In this document: positions 53,276-60,561 of the stretch, piece after piece | How positions within the stretch are numbered: position 1 is the first letter of the stretch | Layout of the letters: every line of letters begins with the position of its first letter | Assembly (NCBI RefSeq): GCF_017356035.1 | Contig: NZ_JAFIQX010000009.1 | Coordinates: forward strand, 62,001-126,000 | Length of the DNA stretch: 64,000 nucleotides | From: Longitalea luteola | GTDB taxonomy: Bacteria > Bacteroidota > Bacteroidia > Chitinophagales > Chitinophagaceae | Direction: 5' to 3' | The notes under the pieces: model-generated | Told to the model about the DNA's origin: nothing | Database searches by the model: none | Seen by the model: the letters and a program-made list of their open reading frames with translations, nothing else | Program-made: the position numbers and the translations under genes

Positions 53276-54163
53276 CTAAAATTTTATGGTCGATGGCAGG
53301 TATTTGGCCACAAGATCTTCATAATAAGGCCGTAGTTGTTTCCAATCTGGTGGTGTGGGACATTTTGAATAGAGGTCATAAGGATTGAATAATTTGACCC
53401 ATTTCAACATTTCACGATCATGATCGTCTAACAAGTGGTCATAAGCACCTTCGCGATGCCAGGCATAAAATGAGTGGTATCGTAACATATACAATCCAGG
53501 CTCCGGCAAATAGTCCTTCAGCATCTGGTATACATACTCATCGTGGCCCCACGACATGCTTACATTGCGCAAGCCGCAGTTTTGCGTATACACCCCTAAT
53601 TTAGTGCTGAAAACAGGATCGGTGTAATCAGCATTCAGCTTAAAAAATTCAGGATATACAACTTTATCTGAATAAGCGCAGCCAACAGGGAAGGTATCAC
53701 CTACAACTGCCCATTGTGGCTCACCGAACAGGCAAAGCACTTTACCCATATCGTGCATTAGACCGGTTAACACCATCCAGTCGGGATGGCCGTCGGCACG
53801 AATGGCTTCTGAAGCCTGTAACAGGTGCTGGAACTGGTCGAGGTCAGTATCGGGGTCGGAATCATCAACCAGCTGGTTCAGGAAATTGAATGCATCCCAA
53901 ACCGTCATCTCCTTGCGGTTGAACTGTAAGAAATCTTTTCTTTTTTCCTGTACAAAGGCATAGGTCTGGTATGTATGGTTCAAACGGTAGAACTCACGAA
54001 CTGTGTCCCTGGCGGGATCGTCGTAATTGCGATATTCTTCTTTTGATTTTTCCTTGGCGATGGTATCAGGGTCAGGATAGCGTTGCAGTACATCATCTTC
54101 CCACTCATCCAAACTTCCCAGGGGATTGATTTCTTTCGCGGAGAATTTACCAGGAGCTGCCAT
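53276..54163 (-). CDS. Myo-inositol oxygenase (MIOX)
   Basis: 295 residues. Di-iron enzyme that opens myo-inositol with O2 to D-glucuronate. All six metal ligands known from the mouse enzyme have counterparts: His113 (FQHLLQASEAIR), His137-Asp138 (GLMHDMGK), His207 (SWGHDEY), His230 (YHSFYAWH) and Asp263 (NPYDLYSK). GEPQWAVVGDTFPVGC, the signature stretch, is intact at about 147-162. No signal peptide, so cytoplasmic. MIOX is best known from eukaryotes but occurs in some Bacteroidota. It is divergent from the LacI-type gene across a 177-bp gap with a LacI-type operator. Downstream steps (uronate catabolism) are not in the window. Confidence 0.95.
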   Translation of the reverse strand: MAAPGKFSAKEINPLGSLDEWEDDVLQRYPDPDTIAKEKSKEEYRNYDDPARDTVREFYRLNHTYQTYAFVQEKRKDFLQFNRKEMTVWDAFNFLNQLVDDSDPDTDLDQFQHLLQASEAIRADGHPDWMVLTGLMHDMGKVLCLFGEPQWAVVGDTFPVGCAYSDKVVYPEFFKLNADYTDPVFSTKLGVYTQNCGLRNVSMSWGHDEYVYQMLKDYLPEPGLYMLRYHSFYAWHREGAYDHLLDDHDREMLKWVKLFNPYDLYSKCPTPPDWKQLRPYYEDLVAKYLPSTIKF

Positions 54164-54257
54164 TGCAATCGTTTTTAAATTAAGACAGATGTTTGTTGGT
54201 TTCCGAAACTAAGTTCTAATTTTTTGCTAAAGATTGTTAGCCATCAATTAACTTTAT

Positions 54258-54275
54258 TTACGAAAACGGTTGCGA
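54258..54275. promoter_or_regulatory. LacI-type operator between MIOX and its regulator
   Basis: TTACGAAAACGGTTGCGA contains the 14-bp near-palindrome CGnAAnCGnTTnCG (54261-54274), the usual layout of LacI/CcpA-family operators with a central CG. It is 66 bp upstream of the regulator's ATG and about 95 bp upstream of MIOX. An inverted copy with one change lies at 55595-55612, before the symporter gene. Confidence 0.7.
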
Positions 54276-54340
54276 AACAATGCAGCAATTTGCGGCATAA
54301 AATAGTCTGTAATACAAATATTTAAGGGGTCAATCCACCA

Positions 54341-55348
54341 ATGAGCAAAGTAAACATAAAGGTTTTAGCAGATCAGTTGCAGCTGTCGGTTTCTACCATT
54401 TCAAAAGCCCTGCGCGACAGTTATGAGATCAGTGATGAAACCAAAAAAAAGGTGATGGAACTGGCTACGCAATTGAATTACATTCCTAACCCCTATGCCA
54501 GCAGCCTGCGGCGTAAGAAGAGTAAGACCATTGCAGTAGTGCTGCCCGAAGTGGCTGATAATTTTTTTTCCCTCGCTATCAATGGCATTCAATCTATTGC
54601 TGAATCAAAAGGGTATCATGTACTTATCTATCTTTCACACGAGAAATATGCCAATGAAAAGAACATTCTAGAAGATTGTCAAAGCGGCCGGGTGGATGGC
54701 GTGTTGATCTCCATTTCCAGTGAAACCAATTCGGCTGAACATATTAATAAGTTGCAGACCCGGAATATTCCCGTAGTTTTTTTCGACCGCGAACAGGAAG
54801 CTATTGAAACGGCGCGCGTAACTACCAACGATTTTGACTGTGGCCTCATGGCTGCGAAACATTTGTTGCAGAAAGGCTGCCGCCGGCCGGCATTTCTTTC
54901 TATTTCGCAAAGCCTGCCCATCTGTTTGAACCGGCTGGAAGGTTTTAAGGCAGCAGTTCAGCAGGCGGGCGTACCCGAAGAAGACAGGCAGATCGTTTAT
55001 TGCACTGATAATGATGGCATGTATGATCAAATAAAATTGTTACTGCAACAACCGAACCGGCCCGACGGACTGATCGCTTCTGTTGAAAAGATCGTTACGC
55101 CGGTGTACCTGACCTGCCATGAACTGAAGATCAATATTCCGAACGAGGTAAAAGTTATTGCATTCGCTACATTGGATACCGCCCCTATTTTGAATCCGCC
55201 GCTCACGACGATCACCCAACCGGCTTTTGAGATCGGCAAAGCCGCGGCTACGCTGCTTTTTAAAGGTATTGAGAAAAGCTCTTTTGATTTGAGAAAGGAA
55301 CGAATGATCATTCCTTCCATGTTAATTGAACGGGAGTCAACAAAGTAA
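54341..55348 (+). CDS. LacI family transcriptional regulator
   Basis: 335 residues. N-terminal helix-turn-helix and hinge (IKVLADQLQLSVSTISKALR, residues 4-23; QLNYIPNPYASSLRR). A periplasmic-binding-protein-like sensor domain follows (KTIAVVLPEVADNFFSLAINGIQSIAESKGYHVLI, GVLISISSE, VVFFDRE, AAKHLLQKGCRRPAFLSIS, TTITQPAFEIGKAAATLLF). Position between MIOX and a sugar/polyol symporter, with matching operators on both sides, suggests a local repressor or activator of inositol use and of its own gene. The inducer is inferred, not shown. The stop codon begins a ten-word 7-nt array. Confidence 0.95.
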   Translation: MSKVNIKVLADQLQLSVSTISKALRDSYEISDETKKKVMELATQLNYIPNPYASSLRRKKSKTIAVVLPEVADNFFSLAINGIQSIAESKGYHVLIYLSHEKYANEKNILEDCQSGRVDGVLISISSETNSAEHINKLQTRNIPVVFFDREQEAIETARVTTNDFDCGLMAAKHLLQKGCRRPAFLSISQSLPICLNRLEGFKAAVQQAGVPEEDRQIVYCTDNDGMYDQIKLLLQQPNRPDGLIASVEKIVTPVYLTCHELKINIPNEVKVIAFATLDTAPILNPPLTTITQPAFEIGKAAATLLFKGIEKSSFDLRKERMIIPSMLIERESTK

Positions 55349-55583
55349 GCGTTACAGGTTACAAGTTGCAGGTTACAGGGTGACAGCTGCTGTTTACCAG
55401 TTACCGGTTACCGGGCCATTATTTCAGGCCTCCGACTTCTTCCTCGTCTAACTATAATCATTGCATCCTGACTTTGCCTTGTAGCCTGAAACAGGCAACC
55501 CGCTAAGCGGGCAAGCTCTGAAACCAATAACCCTGACTTATTGGAAAGACCCTGTATGCTGGTAACCGGGAACCGGTAACCGG
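55346..55583 (+). repeat. Stop-anchored heptamer array after lacI and second block
   Basis: From the stop codon there are ten 7-nt words in register: TAAGCGT, TACAGGT, TACAAGT and so on to TACCGGG (55346-55415). After about 145 bp containing the hairpin CCCGCTAAGCGGG, a second block at 55561-55583 has GGTAACC-type words complementary to the first. The rest of the 348-bp gap carries no gene. Confidence 0.8.
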
Positions 55584-55594
55584 CACATTTTCCC

Positions 55595-55612
55595 TCGCAA
55601 CCGTATTCGTAA
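55595..55612. promoter_or_regulatory. LacI-type operator upstream of the symporter gene
   Basis: On the minus strand this reads TTACGAATACGGTTGCGA, identical to the site at 54258-54275 at 17 of 18 positions. It is about 90 bp upstream of the symporter start. A separate inverted repeat, ATTATGA-6-TCATAAT, follows at 55626-55645. Confidence 0.7.
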
Positions 55613-55702
55613 CTTTTTCATCTTAATTATGATTGTAGTCATAATAATGAAATGAAAGAAATATATTGTGCATAGAAACTATCACACCCTCAACGATTGC
55701 AC

Positions 55703-57364
55703 ATGCGCCTACAACTTGCCGATTACCTGATCATTCTGGTATATTTCATTTTTGTTATTGGTGTTGGGTTCCTTATAAAAAAGAAAATAAAATCAAGTAA
55801 CGATTTTCTCACCAGTAACCGAAGCATTCCCCTTTGGATCACCAGTCTTGCTTTTATCTCTGCCAATCTCGGTGCACAGGAAGTGATCGGGATGGTAGCC
55901 TCCGGCGCCAAATACGGTATCATGACCGTACACTTCTATTGGGTGGGCGCCATCTTCGCCATGGTATTCCTCGGTGTTTTTATGATGCCTTTTTATTATG
56001 GAAGCCGTGCGCGCAGTGTACCAGAATACCTGTCGCTCCGCTTCGACGAAAAGACACGCGGCCTCAATGCCATTTCCTTTGCCGTTATGACCGTGTTCTC
56101 CTCCGGCATTTCATTATATGCACTGGCGAAACTCATGGAAACGATCCTGCATTGGAATTTTGATATTTCCATCTGGATATCGGCCGGCATCGTCATGGTC
56201 TATACTTTTCTGGGCGGACTTACCAGCGCGGTGTACAATGAAGTATTGCAGTTCTTCCTGATCGTTCTGGGACTGTCGCCACTGGTTATCATATCACTGC
56301 ATGATGCAGGCGGCTGGAGCAACATTAAAGCATTGTTACAACCTGAAATGACCCATGCCTGGAAATATATGGGCAATGCCAATGACAACCCGATGGGACT
56401 GCATTTTATGTCGTTGATCTTCGGGTTGGGCTTCGTGATGTCTTTCGGTTACTGGTGCACCGATTTCCTGGTGGTGCAACGCGCCATGATCGCCCGCAAT
56501 ATGGGCGACGCACAACGTACACCCATCATTGCAGCGATCCCCAAAATGTTAATGCCGCTGATCGTGGTGCTGCCCGGATTAATTGCCATCACCTTAATGC
56601 AGCCCGCCCTGCAATCGAAAGGATATACCATTCCTGCAACGGCTAACGGTGAGCTGGATTATACCATGACCCTGCCATCCCTCATTGCCCATTACTACCC
56701 TACCGGCATACTGGGCGTTGGCATTACGGCCCTCATCGCTTCCTTCATGAGTGGTATGGCCGGTAACGTTACGGCATTCAACTCGGTATTTACATTCGAT
56801 ATTTATCAATCCTATTTTGTAAAGAATAAAAGCGACCGGCATTACCTGCTGGTTGGCAAGGGTATCACGGTGATAGGCATCCTTATTTCCATTGCCACGG
56901 CCTACATTGCCAAAAGCTTTAATAATATCAACGACTTCCTGCAACTGGTATTCGGATTTGTGAATGGCCCCTTGTTCGCCACTTTTCTGTTAGGGATGTT
57001 CTGGAAAAGAACCACAGGGCATGGCGCTTTCTGGGGACTTGTTGCGGGCACGCTCGCCGCGGCTGTTACGCATGGGGTAACGGTGGCTGAGGGAAAAGGC
57101 GGCTGGATCGCCGAACTATATACCATCAAAAGCGGTATGGGCCAGGCGTTCATTGTAGCAGCCATTTCCTGGATCGTAAATTTCTTCACCACCATTGCGG
57201 TAAGCCTGGTTACCAAACCCAAACCGGATGAGGAACTGAAAGGTTTAGTATATTCGTTAACAGAGAAACCGAAATACCATCAACAAAAATGGTATTTGCG
57301 CATAATACCCCTGGGCTTGTTGCTGCTGGCGGTCACCATTTTGTTGAACATTATTTTCTTTTAA
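55703..57364 (+). CDS. Sodium:solute symporter (SSS family), probable inositol transporter
   Basis: 553 residues with about 14 hydrophobic segments. SSS features: LADYLIILVYFIFVIGVGFLIKKK (TM1), SSNDFLTSNRSIPLWITSLAFISANLGAQEVIGMVASGAKYG, RSVPEYLSLRFD, VYTFLGGLTSAVYNEVLQFF, TDFLVVQRAM and ALIASFMSGMAGNVTAFNSVFTFDIYQ with sodium-site residues. Eukaryotic SGLT/SMIT and bacterial polyol carriers share this pattern. Specificity for myo-inositol is inferred from MIOX, the LacI regulator and the shared operator. The ATG at 55703 is chosen over the TTG two codons earlier. Confidence 0.9.
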   Translation: MRLQLADYLIILVYFIFVIGVGFLIKKKIKSSNDFLTSNRSIPLWITSLAFISANLGAQEVIGMVASGAKYGIMTVHFYWVGAIFAMVFLGVFMMPFYYGSRARSVPEYLSLRFDEKTRGLNAISFAVMTVFSSGISLYALAKLMETILHWNFDISIWISAGIVMVYTFLGGLTSAVYNEVLQFFLIVLGLSPLVIISLHDAGGWSNIKALLQPEMTHAWKYMGNANDNPMGLHFMSLIFGLGFVMSFGYWCTDFLVVQRAMIARNMGDAQRTPIIAAIPKMLMPLIVVLPGLIAITLMQPALQSKGYTIPATANGELDYTMTLPSLIAHYYPTGILGVGITALIASFMSGMAGNVTAFNSVFTFDIYQSYFVKNKSDRHYLLVGKGITVIGILISIATAYIAKSFNNINDFLQLVFGFVNGPLFATFLLGMFWKRTTGHGAFWGLVAGTLAAAVTHGVTVAEGKGGWIAELYTIKSGMGQAFIVAAISWIVNFFTTIAVSLVTKPKPDEELKGLVYSLTEKPKYHQQKWYLRIIPLGLLLLAVTILLNIIFF

Positions 57365-57378
57365 TAAAGCTTGCTTCC

Positions 57379-57561
57379 ATGTTGAAAAAATTAAACGATC
57401 TGCAGTTTGTCATAGGCCTATTCTTTACCATGATATCGCTTATTTTATTGCTCAGTGTATTACTCGGAAACAACAGTGCCAGTGAATTGAATACCTACAC
57501 CGGTGGTGGCTTCCTGATATTCGGGCTTGCCATGATGTTTATAAAAGGAAGGAAACAATAA
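57379..57561 (+). CDS. Small two-helix membrane protein following the symporter
   Basis: 60 residues from the ATG at 57379, 14 bp after the symporter stop. Two hydrophobic helices (FVIGLFFTMISLILLLSVLL and GGGFLIFGLAMMFI) joined by GNNSASELNTYT, with a basic end KGRKQ. Not recognised as a named family. Close spacing suggests cotranscription and perhaps an accessory subunit, as seen with some SSS carriers. The stop codon opens a 7-nt word array. Confidence 0.7.
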   Translation: MLKKLNDLQFVIGLFFTMISLILLLSVLLGNNSASELNTYTGGGFLIFGLAMMFIKGRKQ

Positions 57562-57689
57562 AGCAGGTTACAGGTTTCAAGTTACAGGTTATAAGGAAAT
57601 ACACACTTTTAAGCGGCATACATAATTCGCGAAACCGTGTAAGTTCGTAACCTGCAACCTGTAACCTGCAACCTGAAACTTGTGACTTA
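57559..57689. repeat. Facing stop-anchored heptamer arrays between convergent genes
   Basis: Left array from the plus-strand stop: TAAAGCA, GGTTACA, GGTTTCA and two more words (57559-57593). Right array from the minus-strand DinB stop at 57689: TAAGTCA, CAAGTTT, then CAGGTTG/CAGGTTA four times (57648-57689). The two are complementary and could pair as a hairpin around a ~55-bp loop. Confidence 0.85.
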
Positions 57690-58094
57690 ATACAGGTACT
57701 CCGGTGGTTCAATACCGTTGGTTCGTAAATAGAGAACGGCCTGTCCCCTATGATGCGTAATGTGGTCAATGGTCGCATGCACGCCTTTACCTGCATCTTC
57801 GGTAAGCGGCTGTTGATTAATCGTTTTTTGCAGGGTATCGTACGCTTGGGTAAGATAGGTAATTATTTCCTGCTTGTTAACCGTTGCCACGGGTGGATCC
57901 CAGTTGGTTTTCTTCCCGGTAATATAGTTATCCTGCCACCACTGTATGCCATAGGCAATATGGTGTAACAATTCGCCGAAATTCCAGCCGGCGCCTGCCG
58001 GCTTGAACTGATAGCCTTTATCGGGCATGGCATTGGCTACCTGTAATGTGTAATTCTTTGAGTTTTCAACAGTTGCTAATAGTTGTTCTTTCAT
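57687..58094 (-). CDS. DinB family putative metal-dependent hydrolase/transferase
   Basis: 135 residues forming a four-helix DinB/YfiT-like bundle. The metal-binding histidines are visible in GELLHHIAYG (His near 45) and HITHHRGQAVLYLR (two His near 113-117). The family includes bacillithiol and mycothiol S-transferases and many uncharacterised members. Substrate not predictable here. Encoded 71 bp downstream of an AraC-type gene, same direction. Confidence 0.88.
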   Translation of the reverse strand: MKEQLLATVENSKNYTLQVANAMPDKGYQFKPAGAGWNFGELLHHIAYGIQWWQDNYITGKKTNWDPPVATVNKQEIITYLTQAYDTLQKTINQQPLTEDAGKGVHATIDHITHHRGQAVLYLRTNGIEPPEYLY

Positions 58095-58165
58095 GATGCT
58101 GTATTTTCAGCAAAGCTATACAGCCATTCTGCGGCGGACTTAAGGAATCTTGCTAATTAAGATCA

Positions 58166-59041
58166 TCAACCCAAAATTGTCGGTTTTGATAGCACCTTAT
58201 CATATTGCTGCCGGTAAACAGTAGGCGGCGCATTATATTTCTGTTTGAAGGCAGCCGTGAAATGTTCAATGCTGTTAAATCCCGAAGCAAAGGCAATATC
58301 AGCTACCGGCTGGGATGTATTACGTAATAAGAGCTCGGCATTTTTCAACCGGATGGTAAGCAGGTATTGATGCGGCGATTCGCCCGTAAATGTCTTAAAC
58401 AGGCGGCTGAAATGAAATGGACTCACGAAGCAATGGGCAGCTATCTGCATCAAAGAAATATCGTCGGTAAAATGATGGGTGAGATATTCTTTAGCCAGCT
58501 CTATGGTGATCAGATGATTCTGCTTCAACCGGGCATTGATGCGATGATCAGGTTTGTAAGCTGTAATGTTCTGCAATACTTTTTCAATCACTTCCATTAC
58601 CATATTATCCAGCTGCAGTTTGCTGCCCGCACGGCTGAGAATAAGCCGGATTATCTGAAAGTGCAAAAATTCTGTTTCGGCACTGGTCTTAATCAGCGTT
58701 GAGTCCCAGTCGTTATCCTTGAAGAAAGGGATACCGCCATAATGTTCCAGCAATTCGGAAAAGAAATCCTTTTTAAATTCAAAGATGGTGCATTCGTCGG
58801 GCACTGTATGAGTATGGGTAACGGTGCGTTCATAACCGGGTTTTGTCACCAGCACACAGCCATTATAGGAATCTAACGACTGGCGGAACACATTGAACAG
58901 GAAATTACCCTTGCGCACAAAGCTGATGCAGAATGTAAGATTGTATTCCGGTTTGGAGGTTCGGCAGTCTGTACACCTGCACCTGAAATCCATGATGCGG
59001 TAAAAATCAGACTCATATAATGTATGAATATCGGCATCCAT
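58166..59041 (-). CDS. AraC family transcriptional regulator with cysteine-rich N-terminus
   Basis: 291 residues. The C-terminal AraC domain (about 190-285) has both helix-turn-helix motifs: DISLMQIAAHCFVSPFHFSRLFKTFTGESPHQYL and PVADIAFASGFNSIEHFTAAFKQKY. The N-terminal sensor region has a cysteine cluster C-x-C-x-x-C at 21-26 (RCRCTDC) and Cys38, then a cupin-like beta-rich part. The cysteines could bind a metal or sense redox state, which is an inference. It may control itself and the downstream dinB-like gene. Confidence 0.92.
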   Translation of the reverse strand: MDADIHTLYESDFYRIMDFRCRCTDCRTSKPEYNLTFCISFVRKGNFLFNVFRQSLDSYNGCVLVTKPGYERTVTHTHTVPDECTIFEFKKDFFSELLEHYGGIPFFKDNDWDSTLIKTSAETEFLHFQIIRLILSRAGSKLQLDNMVMEVIEKVLQNITAYKPDHRINARLKQNHLITIELAKEYLTHHFTDDISLMQIAAHCFVSPFHFSRLFKTFTGESPHQYLLTIRLKNAELLLRNTSQPVADIAFASGFNSIEHFTAAFKQKYNAPPTVYRQQYDKVLSKPTILG

Positions 59042-59114
59042 CTGCTAAAATTACGTTTTTTCTGCCCGCATTATGCGTTTGGCCAATGACAATCCCATAA
59101 AGGTCATAATAACG

Positions 59115-60560
59115 CTAATTCACCGGTTTTATACCTGTTGCCTTCATTTTGTCTACGATAAAAGTACCCAGTTCTTTTCCCTGTTGTTGTCCGTTAACAA
59201 TGGCGTCGCGGAAATGAATGCCGCCATACAGGCGGGAAATGGCTGCTTCAGCTGCTGCTTCCCGAAAAGAGTTGAAACTGCGGGCGGGTATTTCAAAAAT
59301 TTCTTCTGAGTTATCGGTGAACATAAAATTATCACCCATTAAATAGGTAAGCACTTCAGCCGCCGTCGTAGAGATCACGCTGTGTCCGCTCGGGTATTCG
59401 GGGAAAGGCGGTGTTTGCAGTAAAGGTTCCCATCTTTTATTGATGTAACGGTTGATATAGGTTTCCGGCCGGATGCGGTTCGAGCGGAACTTTTCATCCC
59501 AGCAACAGATAAATGCATCCATGATGGCAATGCCTGTTAGCATCTGTACGGTAATGGCGGCCGCAAAATTCAACCGTGCTTTCCGGGCTGCAATGGCGGC
59601 AATATTCATCCAGTGTCCGCCCGGACTGATCTTTTTAAAACCGATGGCCATATGACCGGAGGTGGCTACGGCAAACGGATTGCAATCCCAAAACGATGCT
59701 ATATGCAATTGTTCCTGCGTAGGTTTTAATGATGCTTCATAAACCTCCCGGGCCAACCGGTAAAAAGCGCTGTTGCTGTCTTTGCTGAATGCAACCGGTG
59801 GCATAGGCAGGAACTGGTTACATGAATCGATCATCAGCGGGCGCACTGTTTTCCAGTTAGGCTCTACCGCTTCCATATAAGCCGGTGGTGTAGGATACCA
59901 GTAGGCATCTCCCTTCACGGGGGTATAACGTAATTGCGCACTTAGTTTCCCATAGCGGTCTGCCCTCGTATAATCGACAATATGGGCAGCTATGGAATTG
60001 GCCACTTTTATTGAGCTGTCAATGACAGCCCGCGGCAGTTTTGCTTTTCGCTGTTCGGTTATGAACTGCTCCTCTTCTTCCTGCAACAGGTAACCCGAGG
60101 GCAACAACAACCTGCCTGTTTCGAGGATGCAGTAAATGGCCGCAAGGCGCGCATCATAGTGTTTCGGCCGGGTGGTTATTACCGGCCGCTTGTATTCATT
60201 CAGGAATTTGTTAAGTGAGGTCAGCGTGGTGTCGTGCTGCGATATAATTTCATAAGCGCCCAACATACAATAGGCATAATAGCGCGCTGCTGCCGGTGGA
60301 TTCACCACATCGTGCATCATGATCTTTGATAATGAAAACACTGCAGGCTGCAGGTAACGGGTGAATGCAGCTTCCTCTTTATGTAATACCCTTGTTTTAC
60401 TGGCTGTGGTTTGCGCGTCAGCCATCTGCTGTTGCGATAAGATCACGATGAACAATGCCAGCCCATAAAAAACGACGCGCCTGAAACAATGAAATAAACC
60501 GGCGCCTGTTTCCAAACGCCGGTGTGACAAATAAAACAAACAAACTGCGATAGGCTTCAT
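59115..60560 (-). CDS. Vanadium-dependent haloperoxidase/PAP2-superfamily exported protein
   Basis: 481 residues with an N-terminal membrane or signal segment (VVFYGLALFIVILSQQQMADAQ). The C-terminal part carries the vanadate/phosphate pocket of the PAP2/haloperoxidase fold: RSNRIRPETY, PFPEYPSGHSVISTTAAEVL and ISRLYGGIHFRDAIVNG. It is helix-rich throughout. Whether it acts as haloperoxidase or phosphatase cannot be told. It starts 1 bp after the stop of the CRTAC1-like gene, so the two are translationally coupled. Confidence 0.88.
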   Translation of the reverse strand: MKPIAVCLFYLSHRRLETGAGLFHCFRRVVFYGLALFIVILSQQQMADAQTTASKTRVLHKEEAAFTRYLQPAVFSLSKIMMHDVVNPPAAARYYAYCMLGAYEIISQHDTTLTSLNKFLNEYKRPVITTRPKHYDARLAAIYCILETGRLLLPSGYLLQEEEEQFITEQRKAKLPRAVIDSSIKVANSIAAHIVDYTRADRYGKLSAQLRYTPVKGDAYWYPTPPAYMEAVEPNWKTVRPLMIDSCNQFLPMPPVAFSKDSNSAFYRLAREVYEASLKPTQEQLHIASFWDCNPFAVATSGHMAIGFKKISPGGHWMNIAAIAARKARLNFAAAITVQMLTGIAIMDAFICCWDEKFRSNRIRPETYINRYINKRWEPLLQTPPFPEYPSGHSVISTTAAEVLTYLMGDNFMFTDNSEEIFEIPARSFNSFREAAAEAAISRLYGGIHFRDAIVNGQQQGKELGTFIVDKMKATGIKPVN

Positions 60561-60561
60561 A

